This document shows positions 32,335 to 41,381 of a stretch of 64,000 nucleotides of DNA, in pieces. The DNA is taken from NCBI RefSeq assembly GCF_008630915.1, contig NZ_CP043909.1, positions 2,356,001 to 2,420,000 of the forward strand, written 5' to 3'. Below the pieces are notes generated by a model, which worked only from the letters and a program-made list of their open reading frames with translations, was not told the DNA's origin and searched no databases. Position numbers and translations under genes: made by a program. This DNA comes from Acinetobacter suaedae (GTDB lineage: Bacteria > Pseudomonadota > Gammaproteobacteria > Pseudomonadales > Moraxellaceae). How positions within the stretch are numbered: the first letter of the stretch is position 1; each line of letters starts with the position of its first letter.

Positions 32335-33075
32335 TTAAAAGCGCTCCTGATACGGGCGTAAATCTAATTCATATGTCCATAAATCATTGCTTTGCTGATA
32401 CAGCATTAAATAATTATCTGCAATTGCCTCAATATTTAAGCCGCCTGTACCACGCGTTAATCTTGCTAAACGTCCAAGTCCGAATAAGGCTTTATTGACC
32501 CGATCTCCATCGACCATGCCATCTACGATTACATGTGCAATATGTATATTTTTCGACTTATACAGACTTGCTAAATTAAGTGCATAAGCACGTAATGCTG
32601 ATTTACCCATGGTAAAAGCAGCGAAAAACGGTTTACCACGCATTGATGCACTCGCACCTGTGAAAATCAGAGTTCCTTTTTGTTGCTGTTCAAAAATCTT
32701 CAAACAAGACTGCGAAACCAAATAAGCAGACAAAAAAGTCGAGCGCCACATTTTTGAGAAAAAGGACAACTGCGTTTTTAAAAACAAGGATGGAATATTG
32801 CCACCTACATTATGAGCAACAACTTCTAGCAGTTCATTATTTGCAATGATCATATCGAATAAAGATTGAATCTGTTGATCATTTTCTGCATCTAAACAAT
32901 AAGCGACAGCACTCCCACCTTGCTCAGCAATCGTTTGAGTCACTGCTTGTAATTTATTGAGCGTTCGTCCTACCACATAAACCTTTAACCCCGATTGAGC
33001 AAAACGTCGTGATATAGCAGCCCCAATCCCTTGCTCTGCCCCGACTCCAACGACAACAGCGACTCGCGTACTCAT
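32335..33075 (-). CDS. Atypical short-chain dehydrogenase with Phe at the catalytic Tyr
   Basis: This 246-aa SDR has an intact nucleotide motif (VVGVGAEQGIGAAISRRFA), NVGGN in place of NNAG and the Ser region FTGASASMRGK. In the active-site segment FFAAFTMGKSALRAYALNLA the expected Tyr is Phe while Lys remains; the codon is TTT. Related proteobacterial SDRs with a similar FAxxK-type segment exist, so the change may be a family trait. ATG 33075 overlaps the stop of the GST gene by four bases (ATGA); an earlier ATG at 33090 is less likely. Confidence 0.8.
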   Translation of the reverse strand: MSTRVAVVVGVGAEQGIGAAISRRFAQSGLKVYVVGRTLNKLQAVTQTIAEQGGSAVAYCLDAENDQQIQSLFDMIIANNELLEVVAHNVGGNIPSLFLKTQLSFFSKMWRSTFLSAYLVSQSCLKIFEQQQKGTLIFTGASASMRGKPFFAAFTMGKSALRAYALNLASLYKSKNIHIAHVIVDGMVDGDRVNKALFGLGRLARLTRGTGGLNIEAIADNYLMLYQQSNDLWTYELDLRPYQERF

Positions 33076-33746
33076 ATCTGTTTGATCCAAGCTGCAATAT
33101 TAGAATAGCTGTTAATTTTTGCTCCCCACACTTTACTGGTTCGGACAATCTCTAAAAGCTGTGAAGCAACTGCAATGTCGGCCACTGTTTTTTGATCCCC
33201 GACTAACCAACCCGTAGCACTCAGTACCAGTTCTATACGTTCTAAATGACGAATAAACTCTGCTTCAATATCGGCTTTTGCCATACGTCCGGTACCTTGC
33301 ATTTTCAGTTGAAAACTGAGTGCGGACTTCAATAAGGGTTTCATCAAAATCACTTCATGCTTCGGACGACCTTGCGCACTGATTGCTACAGCATGATCTA
33401 AAGCATCAGCATCACTCACTCGAAAGTGGATCTCATAGAAATACAATAATTCATCTGCCCAGTCTTCCCACAACTCAGCATAAGCTTTTTGTATCGGATC
33501 TAGCGGATAAAGACGTGGGAAGTCAGGATAAGTGTCATCCAAATAACGTGCGATACGGGTACTGTCTTGAATCCGCTGTCCATTAATATCCAGTACAGGT
33601 ACTTTCCCGACCTTACTCAACATTGGAACCTTAGCCCCCAACACACCGTTATAATTGATGGTTTCAAATTCAATCCCTTTAAATTTCAACATTCTTGCTA
33701 CTTTTTGACAAAAAGGTGAAATTTCCCACTGATGTAAAGTAACCAT
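33072..33746 (-). CDS. Glutathione S-transferase-like protein
   Basis: This 224-aa protein has an N-terminal thioredoxin-like domain (ISPFCQKVARMLKFKGIEFE, VPVLDINGQRIQDSTRIARY) and an all-helical C-terminal domain. The SPFCQKV segment is at the usual active-site position. Probable roles are detoxification or isomerisation of the cluster's substrate; the substrate is unknown. It has RBS AAAGGAAAG and is coupled by overlap to the downstream SDR gene. Confidence 0.85.
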   Translation of the reverse strand: MVTLHQWEISPFCQKVARMLKFKGIEFETINYNGVLGAKVPMLSKVGKVPVLDINGQRIQDSTRIARYLDDTYPDFPRLYPLDPIQKAYAELWEDWADELLYFYEIHFRVSDADALDHAVAISAQGRPKHEVILMKPLLKSALSFQLKMQGTGRMAKADIEAEFIRHLERIELVLSATGWLVGDQKTVADIAVASQLLEIVRTSKVWGAKINSYSNIAAWIKQI

Positions 33747-33788
33747 TATTTTTCTTTCCTTTGGCTTGATGTTTTAATCACGATCAGA

Positions 33789-34937
33789 TTAGTCACGCCG
33801 ATCAATATACTCAATATAACCACGCCCCTGCGTAGCAACTCCTGATCTACTACCATGCCAGTGATATCCACCAACATAGCCCGTCGCTAGACCAAAAAGC
33901 ATTGGCGTATCGACAGTAGCATGGATATCGAAAAGTAAGTTTTTATGCTTATCGATGACTTGCCATCTAAATGTTTCAGGCAAACTCATTAAGCTGCCGT
34001 CTTGCCCCTGCGCGGCTTCGGCTTGTAAACTCAAGACTTCAAAATGTACGTCTGCATCTAAATGAACTGCTGTTCCATCTGCTTGTCTTAACATCGCAAA
34101 TGCTGCAACTGAATGGTCTAAAATAGTGACATAACCCAACAAGAGCTGTGTGGTTGCATCAATCGTCAAAACTTGATAGGTAAAGAAATCTGCTGGGATC
34201 TTCAACCATTTTGGAATGGTTTTATTCAATGGATAAGCCAATGAAGGTGCTTTCCAATGTTCCCATGTGGCTAAACCTGATACCTTTTGCGTCTGATCCT
34301 GATAGGTAATTTCACCCTCATAATTCATCAACAGGCTCATGTGCTGGTAAATCGCGCTGTGAGCAAACCAAGAATTTGCACCTGTGGCTGTAAGCTTTAA
34401 ATCAACAGCAAAATCCTCCCTGCGACTTATCAATCGAAAATGAGGATACTGTCCAAATATTTCTGCATTGTCACCAAATCTAATTAAATTATGTTGTGGA
34501 TCGAATTGCATATCGTGCTGAATCGAATAGCTCGAAAAAGCATTTTTATTTGCTAGCGCAGTACCATGAACCAAAACCGCTGTATTGAGTGGTCCGTCTT
34601 TGGGGTCAACATAAGCATCAGCATCCACCACTTTTATTCCAAGCATGCCAAGAATCGAAGCAAAACTTAAAAAGTAATGTGGTGCAGGCAAATCAGCAAT
34701 CATGATGCCAAAATGAGTGCCTTTAAATGGAAAAGGATTATTAATGGCTTGATAAAAATCTGGACTCGGATATGGAATATTTTGATTCGGACGAGCAACA
34801 CCCATGATGCGCCCGACACCCTTTGTCAATAAACCGATGGCATGATCTTTAAGCCCATGATTAGTTTTACGACTATTTGGCAGCATTCGCCCTGTGATCG
34901 TAACGGGAACATCTGATTGAATTTGTTTAGACATCAT
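33789..34937 (-). CDS. Uncharacterised protein, possibly DUF6670/CrtC-like barrel
   Basis: I do not firmly recognise this 382-aa protein. It has no signal peptide. It opens with TITGRMLPNSRKTNHGLKDHAIGLL and contains KGTHFGIMIADLPAPHYFLSFASILG, an aromatic-rich middle (EITYQDQTQKVSGLATWEHW) and a C-terminus FGLATGYVGGYHWHGSRSG. Alternating short beta segments and the late YHWHG remind me of hydroxyneurosporene-synthase or DUF6670-like barrels, with low certainty. Start ATG 34937 follows GAGAATAAAA. The neighbours (GST, SDRs, hotdog thioesterase, PF10118 protein) suggest lipid or hydrophobic-compound metabolism. Confidence 0.6.
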   Translation of the reverse strand: MMSKQIQSDVPVTITGRMLPNSRKTNHGLKDHAIGLLTKGVGRIMGVARPNQNIPYPSPDFYQAINNPFPFKGTHFGIMIADLPAPHYFLSFASILGMLGIKVVDADAYVDPKDGPLNTAVLVHGTALANKNAFSSYSIQHDMQFDPQHNLIRFGDNAEIFGQYPHFRLISRREDFAVDLKLTATGANSWFAHSAIYQHMSLLMNYEGEITYQDQTQKVSGLATWEHWKAPSLAYPLNKTIPKWLKIPADFFTYQVLTIDATTQLLLGYVTILDHSVAAFAMLRQADGTAVHLDADVHFEVLSLQAEAAQGQDGSLMSLPETFRWQVIDKHKNLLFDIHATVDTPMLFGLATGYVGGYHWHGSRSGVATQGRGYIEYIDRRD

Positions 34938-34999
34938 TTTTATTCTCAATTTATCAAAAACGCTTTATTTCTCATTGAACAATTACATTGCTAAAATTG

Positions 35000-35027
35000 A
35001 AAAAGAAGGTTTTTAAACCTTCTTTTT
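35000..35027 (-). terminator. Terminator after the hotdog gene
   Basis: AAAAAGAAGGTTT pairs with AAACCTTCTTTTT (35000-35027), with T tracts on both strands, downstream of the minus-strand hotdog gene. Confidence 0.75.
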
Positions 35028-35032
35028 ATTGA

Positions 35033-35473
35033 TTATTTTTGACGAATAATCATATTGGTCGCTGTCGCATGAGCATACAATTTACCTTCTTCATCGCGAA
35101 GATAACCTTCTGAAATCACCAAATTCTTTCCCACATTGATGACCTTACCTTCAGCAATTAACTTTTTATTAAAGGGCATCGGACGGCACATTTTGATCGC
35201 TAAATCAGTCGTGCCGTATCCTTCACCTGCTGCAAGCACCGTATGTGTTGCACATCCTGTGACCGAGTCCAATACAGTCGCAGCGAAGCCACCATGCACA
35301 CCACCTAGTGGATTGGTATGACGTTCATCTGCGGTCGCAATAAAAACAATGCGACCAAACTCAACCTCTCCAACACCGTCCATCCCCATGGTTTTCGCAA
35401 TACCCGGTGCGGGTACTAAGCCTTGTTGAAATGCTTGCATAAGTTCTAAACCAGTCATATTTGATGGATTCAT
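35033..35473 (-). CDS. PaaI-family hotdog thioesterase
   Basis: This 146-aa single hotdog domain has NPLGGVHGGFAATVLDSVTG as the catalytic helix region and TTDLAIKMCRPMPFNKKLIA as the following strand. It likely hydrolyses a medium or aromatic acyl-CoA. It follows the PF10118 gene by 38 bp on the same strand and may be co-transcribed with it. Confidence 0.85.
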   Translation of the reverse strand: MNPSNMTGLELMQAFQQGLVPAPGIAKTMGMDGVGEVEFGRIVFIATADERHTNPLGGVHGGFAATVLDSVTGCATHTVLAAGEGYGTTDLAIKMCRPMPFNKKLIAEGKVINVGKNLVISEGYLRDEEGKLYAHATATNMIIRQK

Positions 35474-35511
35474 ACCTGTTACCTATCTGATGAAAAAACT
35501 AAAGATTTTTT

Positions 35512-36375
35512 TTAATGAATAAAGGTTGATTGTTCTGGAGACAAACCAATTTTTATTTTGGTTTGCGCCACGATTTCAGATTCATCTGTATCATTCGGAT
35601 GAAAATCAAAGCGGTAATAATCTAAAAATTTTGGAATAAAAACTTTATATTTTTCTCTACCATGATGCATAAATTTACGCCAAGAATTTAAATTGAATAA
35701 TTGACGATCACGTTTTAAAAGTACTACCTGATATAGCGTCGACATCACCGTAATCATGGCTAAACTAAAGGTAAAAATAGCAATACGAGGAATATAAGCA
35801 TCTAAACCCTTACCATACAGATATTCATACATATCATAGGCAACTGCTTTATGTTCAGTTTCTTCAACACTATGCCATAACCATAAATTGCGGATGGTTT
35901 CATCTGTCATTAATTCGTTCACGTCTTTCATCATTTCCACCACCAAAACGGCGGTGTAGTGTTCTAGACCAACGGTGACCAATAAATTCCACTTTTTAGG
36001 AAAAGTACGTTCAATCGCTTTTAGAACAATACCTGTCATTTTTTCTAATGATTCAGGGTCTAAACCATATTGCTGCGCACTCTGATGAAAGGCATGGTGC
36101 TCTTTGGAATGCATTGCCTCCTGACCAATGAAAGCTCCAATATCACGATCAAGCTGCTCATTATTTTTAACCTCAGCTCTTAAAGCTCGAACTGAACGAA
36201 CGAAATAGGACTCACCTTCTGGAAATAGCGTAGATAAGCCAGTGAAATAATGCGTAAAAGTTGGCTCGTTATTACACCAATACTTAGGCATATCCTGAAA
36301 CTCATAGTCCATACGACGTACTGGAAATGATGCAGGTGTTTTTTGCTTTGATTTTTCTTTCAACACTGACGACAT
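35512..36375 (-). CDS. PF10118-type metal-dependent hydrolase/ferritin-like protein
   Basis: This 287-aa helical protein has carboxylate/histidine motifs of a di-metal centre: FIGQEAMHSKEHHAF, VTVGLEHYTAVLVVEMM and WHSVEETEHKAVAYDMYEY. A hydrophobic helix (IAIFTFSLAMITVMSTLYQVVLL) lies near residues 195-220. Members are annotated as predicted metal-dependent hydrolases and recur near lipid and steroid genes; the reaction is unknown. RBS AGGTGA. A 17-bp palindrome lies about 155 bp upstream. Confidence 0.82.
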   Translation of the reverse strand: MSSVLKEKSKQKTPASFPVRRMDYEFQDMPKYWCNNEPTFTHYFTGLSTLFPEGESYFVRSVRALRAEVKNNEQLDRDIGAFIGQEAMHSKEHHAFHQSAQQYGLDPESLEKMTGIVLKAIERTFPKKWNLLVTVGLEHYTAVLVVEMMKDVNELMTDETIRNLWLWHSVEETEHKAVAYDMYEYLYGKGLDAYIPRIAIFTFSLAMITVMSTLYQVVLLKRDRQLFNLNSWRKFMHHGREKYKVFIPKFLDYYRFDFHPNDTDESEIVAQTKIKIGLSPEQSTFIH

Positions 36376-36529
36376 TACTGTTCACCTCAAGAGTTTTAGC
36401 TCAAATTAACAAGTTCCAAAAAAGAACTTATAAAGCAAAATAGCTATGTAGGGTGATCTTGTCAATGTCGTTCATATCTTAAACAAGCAACTTGTCCTGA
36501 AATGACTGTCTCATTCCTCAAAAGATAAG

Positions 36530-36546
36530 AGACTAAAATTTAGTCT
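36530..36546. promoter_or_regulatory. 17-bp palindrome upstream of the PF10118 gene
   Basis: AGACTAAAATTTAGTCT: 8-bp perfect arms around one base, in the 300-bp gap before the PF10118 gene. Probably a regulator site; the regulator is unknown. A TGTCAATG half resembling the TetR-type operators lies at 36470-36477, without its other half. Nothing else stands out in 36376-36645. Confidence 0.4.
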
Positions 36547-36645
36547 ATGATTTCGGCGTAAAACTGATTTTATCAAAAGATATTTAATACCTTTAAAAGA
36601 TCAATACAGAAAAATTTATTAAAAATTATGAAGTAATATAAAATA

Positions 36646-36669
36646 GGAACAGCCCTAATGAGCTGTCCC
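36646..36669 (-). terminator. Terminator after the FadL-like gene
   Basis: GGAACAGC (36646-36653) pairs with GCTGTCCC (36662-36669, one wobble), followed on the minus strand by TATTTTATATT. Confidence 0.6.
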
Positions 36670-36676
36670 AAATCAA

Positions 36677-38014
36677 CTAGAAGCGATAACCAATTTTCAG
36701 ACCATAAGCAATTGCATGATTATTTTTAAACTCAGCTTGCTCTGCAATCGGTTTTATTCCTTCTATAGGTAAGTAATAAGTGCCGTCTTCAGACTTCGCA
36801 TCTCCCAACCAGTAATATTTCATCCCCGCAGCAATAAAGTAGTTCGGTGCAGGGTTAAACTGAGCACCCAAACCAAGCGACCAAGATCCTTTTACGGGTC
36901 CAAGTGTCGAAGCAGGATTCCCTGTTCCCGAATCCCAACTGACATCAGTCGCAATACCCCATTTTTCAGTCAGTTGATGACCAACACCGATCGTCGCACT
37001 ATATTGGTCCTTCTGATAGGCATCTAATTTAAAACCTTTGGTATAGGCACCTTCCGTGGCTTCTTCCATAATGATTTTTGAGAGTGCTGTAAACTGTGCT
37101 GGACTCGTATCAAACTTTTTCCAATTCACCCATCTTAAATTCATATACGCAAGTGTCTTTTCAGCAACACCAGTTTGAAAGTCGATGTTTAATGATTGAG
37201 GGGTTTCTAATTTGGTTTTCTCTGATGCTGTCAACTGAAGTGGTTCACCCAGCATATCTTCATCGACTTGAACACTATATTTAATTTTCGAACGATAGGT
37301 AACCGCTGCTTTGAGTGCGATCTCTGGGATTTGATAACTTCCCCCGACTAGCCAACCGACTTCACCTTGTCTTTTGAAATTTGCATTATATCCGTTATAG
37401 GCTTCAGTATAGGCGTTACCTCTAAGCGCAACCTGACCTTTGATCTCTTGATAAACAGGTCCACCATACACCTGAAAATTATTTACAGGTGAATAACCGA
37501 ATATCATGCTGATACTTTGAGAGTCAACTTTTACAGAAGTTCCCTGTTGAGAAAAGTCATTATCAAAATAACTGTTATTTGAACGTTGCGGGTAGGCAAC
37601 TTTCGCTGCAAAAGGCTGGTCATAAAGTACGCCAAAACTCAATTGATCTGTTAATTGTAACTTGATCGCAGCGGTATAAAATTGGGTGCTTTGTGCAATA
37701 TCACCCGTATCACGACTCTGGTTTTCTCGGACTAAATCAGGACGGTCTTTGACTACACCTGAGACAGAGGAATCCACCGCAAATAAATTGATTTCTGCAT
37801 AATTCCCATCTTCTAAAAATGGCAGGATAGATTGTCCAGATTGTTCAAGAGCTGAAGCATGGCTCATACTGCTGAAGAATATGCTAAGCATCCCAAGTAA
37901 GATCGGATTTAACTTCAGTGAACTACTCTCTGGCATTTGAGTACTATCTGTACATGTTAAAACTGCATCCATTGATTGAGTTGATGCTTTACCCATACCT
38001 ATATCTTTTTTCAT
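36677..38014 (-). CDS. FadL/OMPP1-type outer-membrane channel
   Basis: This 445-aa outer-membrane protein has a long leader, with the hydrophobic signal NPILLGMLSIFFSSMSHA around residues 36-53. A beta barrel follows with FadL-family features: ASALEQSGQS, INLFAVDSSVSG, FGVLYDQPFAAKVAYP, YRSKIKYSV near the middle and a terminal AIAYGLKIGYRF. Such channels import hydrophobic compounds. Several starts are possible; ATG 38014 has AGGGA at good spacing. It is the last gene of a minus-strand set with a membrane protein and an FAD oxidase, probably under the TetR-type regulator. Confidence 0.85.
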   Translation of the reverse strand: MKKDIGMGKASTQSMDAVLTCTDSTQMPESSSLKLNPILLGMLSIFFSSMSHASALEQSGQSILPFLEDGNYAEINLFAVDSSVSGVVKDRPDLVRENQSRDTGDIAQSTQFYTAAIKLQLTDQLSFGVLYDQPFAAKVAYPQRSNNSYFDNDFSQQGTSVKVDSQSISMIFGYSPVNNFQVYGGPVYQEIKGQVALRGNAYTEAYNGYNANFKRQGEVGWLVGGSYQIPEIALKAAVTYRSKIKYSVQVDEDMLGEPLQLTASEKTKLETPQSLNIDFQTGVAEKTLAYMNLRWVNWKKFDTSPAQFTALSKIIMEEATEGAYTKGFKLDAYQKDQYSATIGVGHQLTEKWGIATDVSWDSGTGNPASTLGPVKGSWSLGLGAQFNPAPNYFIAAGMKYYWLGDAKSEDGTYYLPIEGIKPIAEQAEFKNNHAIAYGLKIGYRF

Positions 38015-38048
38015 TGTTTTATCCCTAAACATTAAAATACTTATTTTC

Positions 38049-38078
38049 TTAGAGTCATACATCACTATATGACTCTAA
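38049..38078. other. Hairpin between membrane protein and FadL-like genes
   Basis: TTAGAGTCAT (38049-38058) pairs perfectly with ATGACTCTAA (38069-38078). No T tract follows on the minus strand, so processing or attenuation is more likely than full termination. Confidence 0.5.
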
Positions 38079-38090
38079 AATTTTCTCGTT

Positions 38091-38780
38091 CTATCTTCGC
38101 AATAAGCTCAATCCAAAAATACCTAACCACACCACTTGGAGTGGTAATAAGAAGAGTTCAAGCAATAAAGCGGCTTGTGGGAAACCTGAGAAAAGCAGTG
38201 CAGCAAATGAGACATAACCTAGTCCAACAAGAATCAACGGTAAGCCTAATGCTGAGTTGTGTTTTCTCAAAAGTAATCCATTGATGATCGCCCAAAATCC
38301 AATTGTCGGTCCTTCCATTGGCCATAGGCCATTTTGAGAACCTTGAGAAATTGTCGCCCACACCACTCCAGCAGCTTGTTGAGCAGCCTGATCGCCGGTT
38401 AAATAAGTTTCAGAGAGGAAACCTAATACTGATGCTTGTAAAACTGCACCCGTTATCCCTAACATGGTTGAAATCACAAGGAATAAAATTGCGGTATCGG
38501 ATAATAATCCTCCAGATGGACGAAATTTACGCCACAGGTATACACCCACCACCAAAAAGGGGAGATAGAAGCCAAAACAATCGACAATCATGGATGTTCT
38601 GAAAAGTGCTTGATCTTTTGCTGACAAAGTTAATGCAAACTCAGGTTTAAATATTTGGTGCAAATCAAAACCTGTAACTGCAAGAAAGCAAAGTAAACAG
38701 GTGGCCGCCATCACTGTACCGATTAAAGCAATCCACGCTGTAAATACTCGCCCATCGTCTTGTTGTTTAATCGAGTCCAA
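38091..38780 (-). CDS. Polytopic membrane protein of unknown function
   Basis: This protein of about 229 aa has six or seven hydrophobic helices (for example AWIALIGTVMAATCLLCFLAV, FYLPFLVVGVYLW, LLLELFLLPLQVVWLGIFGL) and a conserved-looking LWPMEGPTIGFWAIINGLLL. I do not recognise the family. A TTG at 38780 with AGGAG eight bases upstream gives a 14-bp overlap with the oxidase gene; an ATG at 38816 has no ribosome site and would overlap by 50 bp. Coupling to the oxidase gene suggests they work together, perhaps as a membrane anchor or electron acceptor; this is inference. Confidence 0.75.
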   Translation of the reverse strand: MDSIKQQDDGRVFTAWIALIGTVMAATCLLCFLAVTGFDLHQIFKPEFALTLSAKDQALFRTSMIVDCFGFYLPFLVVGVYLWRKFRPSGGLLSDTAILFLVISTMLGITGAVLQASVLGFLSETYLTGDQAAQQAAGVVWATISQGSQNGLWPMEGPTIGFWAIINGLLLRKHNSALGLPLILVGLGYVSFAALLFSGFPQAALLLELFLLPLQVVWLGIFGLSLLRR

Positions 38781-40137
38781 GGCGTCTTCTCCTAGAAAGT
38801 GCAGATACTCTCTCATATTCAAAATAAGTCCGTAACGCAGCAATAAGTCCTGGTATTAAAGGAAAACGCTTTAATTTGGCATGTCCTTTTTCTTCAGTCG
38901 CTACAAACCAATGCTCTGTCAGCTCAGTTTTACGTTGCAGTGCGAGATCAGCTAAAACTCGACCATAATTTTGTGACATCATGACACCTGCACCACTATA
39001 TCCATACGCGTAGGAAATACGCCCATTATGTAGAGTACCGACTTGAGATCTGACATCAAAAGGAATCGAACACGCCCCACTCCAACGTTGAGCAACTTTT
39101 AATTTCTGAAATGCAGGAAAGATCTTTTTGTACATTCGCTCAGCTGCATCGTAAAACTGCACTTTCTGAGCTTCGTCCATAGACCGCCCTTTACCGACAT
39201 AGATATCACATAGGTTAAATTGCAAACGTCCATCTACCGTGGTTCTACATGTCGGAGGGCAATAGGTCGTCTTGTCATAAAACTGTCCCTGTTTCCATCC
39301 CAATGCTTTCCAATCGGCATCAGTTAAAGGTTCAGTAATGAGTTGATAAACAAACATTGGAAGTTGTGCGCGTTTAAGACCTAATTCGGGTGGTAATAAA
39401 TGCGTAAAACCATTGGTTCCTAATACAATGTGCTTGGCTCTCACCTCACCTTCTGGCGTTTTCAGAATAAAGAAACTTTCTTTATCTTCGATATCCAGTA
39501 CTGGTGTTTGTTCAAAAATTTGTGCGCCAGCCGATTCTGCAATTCGCTTTAACTCACGTGAATGCTTTACAGGGTTAACTTGCCCAGAATGAGGCATTCG
39601 ACACCCACCTGAAAACGCGTCACTGTTTAGTGCCTCACTTACAGCTGCTCTATCGAGAAAAACGCTATCTTTAGAACGCGGCTGATCGTGCCAGTATTTG
39701 GTAAATTGTTCTAATCTTTTTTCATGACCACGAAATGTCGTAAATGTCACACCAGGCATTTCAAAGTCACTGTCCATATTTTCACGTTTGATCAGATCTT
39801 GGACATAATCCAGACCATCCCAAGCGAAATTTTGAAGTTCAGTTAACCTTTCTTTTCCATACAACACTTTAGCGGTAGTAGGGTCTAATACAGGTACAGG
39901 CACAACCCAACCAGATGTACGGCCCGAGGCACCAAACGCTACACATTCACCTTCAAGAACAGCGACTGATGCAGAAGAATCGGCTTTTCGTATATGGTAG
40001 GCAGTAGATAATCCAGTGAATCCGCCACCGATGATCACAACATCAACATCGATACTCCCTTTTAAAGGGAGTGAGGGCGTATATTCTCCTGAATGAGCCA
40101 GCCAGAATGATTTGTTTGCATGTGGAATATTATTCAT
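38767..40137 (-). CDS. DAO-family FAD oxidoreductase (amine/amino-acid oxidase)
   Basis: This 456-aa enzyme of the D-amino-acid-oxidase/glutamylputrescine-oxidase fold has the FAD motif VVIIGGGFTGLSTAYHI (37-42 glycines) and the ECVAFGASGRTSGW segment typical of PuuB-like oxidases. HSGQVNPVKHSRELKRIAESAG follows in the middle and YAYGYSGAGVMMSQNYG near the C-terminus. It should oxidise a primary or secondary amine or amino acid to an imine. The final 40 residues extend past the flavin domain and end in RRRR. RBS AAGGAAGGAG is strong. A 31-bp palindrome 184 bp upstream suggests TetR-type control. Confidence 0.88.
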   Translation of the reverse strand: MNNIPHANKSFWLAHSGEYTPSLPLKGSIDVDVVIIGGGFTGLSTAYHIRKADSSASVAVLEGECVAFGASGRTSGWVVPVPVLDPTTAKVLYGKERLTELQNFAWDGLDYVQDLIKRENMDSDFEMPGVTFTTFRGHEKRLEQFTKYWHDQPRSKDSVFLDRAAVSEALNSDAFSGGCRMPHSGQVNPVKHSRELKRIAESAGAQIFEQTPVLDIEDKESFFILKTPEGEVRAKHIVLGTNGFTHLLPPELGLKRAQLPMFVYQLITEPLTDADWKALGWKQGQFYDKTTYCPPTCRTTVDGRLQFNLCDIYVGKGRSMDEAQKVQFYDAAERMYKKIFPAFQKLKVAQRWSGACSIPFDVRSQVGTLHNGRISYAYGYSGAGVMMSQNYGRVLADLALQRKTELTEHWFVATEEKGHAKLKRFPLIPGLIAALRTYFEYERVSALSRRRRLGLD

Positions 40138-40320
40138 CTAATGCTCCTTCCTTTGATATTCGATTTTGCTCAGTGCACATAGCAACACCTCAATGTATTC
40201 ATCTCTCTAAAAACAGATATGAATTGCAAACAGCTCACATGATCTCTTCCCTGAGAAAATGTCATTTGTTCTTTAGCATTACGTACAAAAACACGAGAGC
40301 TGAATATATATTGTGACAAC

Positions 40321-40351
40321 AATTACACCATGTCAATGACATAGTGTAATT
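40321..40351. promoter_or_regulatory. 31-bp operator, left copy (TetR-type)
   Basis: A near-perfect 31-bp palindrome: AATTACAC and GTGTAATT at the ends, ATGTCA-A-TGACAT in the centre, 14 of 15 pairs matching. It is identical at 26 of 31 positions to the copy at 41382-41412. It lies upstream of the FAD oxidase operon. The rest of the gap 40138-40510 shows no gene. Confidence 0.75.
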
Positions 40352-40510
40352 AATTAAGAGCATTAAGCTTTGAATGGGTTAGTTTCAGAAAGAGAGCAAG
40401 ATTAAAATAAAATATTATCTTTTTAATATCAAAGTGATAAATCTTTATATAAATTAAACAATGAATGAAAAATCCCTTTAATCATTCAAAATTTATCGTA
40501 TATTTAAATA

Positions 40511-41116
40511 CTAGTACGTTCCATAAAGCGTAGAAAGCCAAATGTTATGCAGCACCTGAACAACAATTTTAGGATCTGCTTGAGTTGTACGACCAAATGC
40601 TTCTGATAAATAGCGTTCTTCTAACCAGACCAAAGCGCGAGCAGTTTCCTCAACATTCATATCTTTTCTGATACGACCACTCTCCTGTTCTTCACATATG
40701 TGACGAGCTGTGGCAGTAATAAAATCCTGTATCAAGTTTCGATAAATTTGCTCGACTCGCTCATCTGCTACCGCAGCATCGGATAAAGCTCGTAAAACTG
40801 CACCATGTTTCTGATAAACATTGACAATCCCTTCTAAAGCTTGAAGAGAATCCTCAGGGAAATTATTTCCCTTTAACCAATGATTAGCTAATGTAAATAA
40901 CTCTTGTCCAATATCCTGAACAACACATAAGGCTAAATCGTATTTATCACGAAAATGTACATAAAAAGCTGGGCGCTTAAGTCCAGTAAGCTTCATCACC
41001 TCATCAACATTCAGTTCACGAAAAGGACGTTCACTTAAAAACTTTTCAGCAGCATTTAAAATTTCTCGCTCTGATTCTTTAGGATCATGCTTTGGTCGTC
41101 TACGTTGCGCAGTCAT
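40511..41116 (-). CDS. EthR-like TetR-family repressor
   Basis: This protein of about 201 aa has an N-terminal helix-turn-helix (LNVDEVMKLTGLKRPAFYVHF) and a C-terminal domain whose end (ARALVWLEERYLSEAFG, then VLHNIWLSTLYG) resembles EthR, the repressor of the monooxygenase gene ethA in Mycobacterium. It probably binds the two 31-bp palindromes on either side and controls both operons, including the EthA-like monooxygenase. Start ATG 41116 gives the usual family N-terminus (TAQRRRPKHDP); the frame is open further upstream. Confidence 0.87.
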   Translation of the reverse strand: MTAQRRRPKHDPKESEREILNAAEKFLSERPFRELNVDEVMKLTGLKRPAFYVHFRDKYDLALCVVQDIGQELFTLANHWLKGNNFPEDSLQALEGIVNVYQKHGAVLRALSDAAVADERVEQIYRNLIQDFITATARHICEEQESGRIRKDMNVEETARALVWLEERYLSEAFGRTTQADPKIVVQVLHNIWLSTLYGTY

Positions 41117-41381
41117 AAATATCTTTATCTTCATTAACACGATGTAAGTGTAGAGCAATCAATCTTCAGCAAACAAGTCCGTTCACTGAAAACAGCTCAT
41201 TTATTCCATTCTTCTCAAATTTTTTTATGAAAATACACAAATCCATTATTTGAATAATATTACTCATATATTGAACAACCACCTGATTTATATTAAGTAT
41301 TTAAATAAAACCTCGCTTAATTTATTCCTCCCTATTTAGCAAAAAAATACTAAACATTTGTTTTTTAATGCCAAAATAAAC

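Noticed and set aside
36470..36477. TGTCAATG as a third TetR-type operator
   Set aside because: Only half of the central dyad matches and the AATTACA ends are absent.
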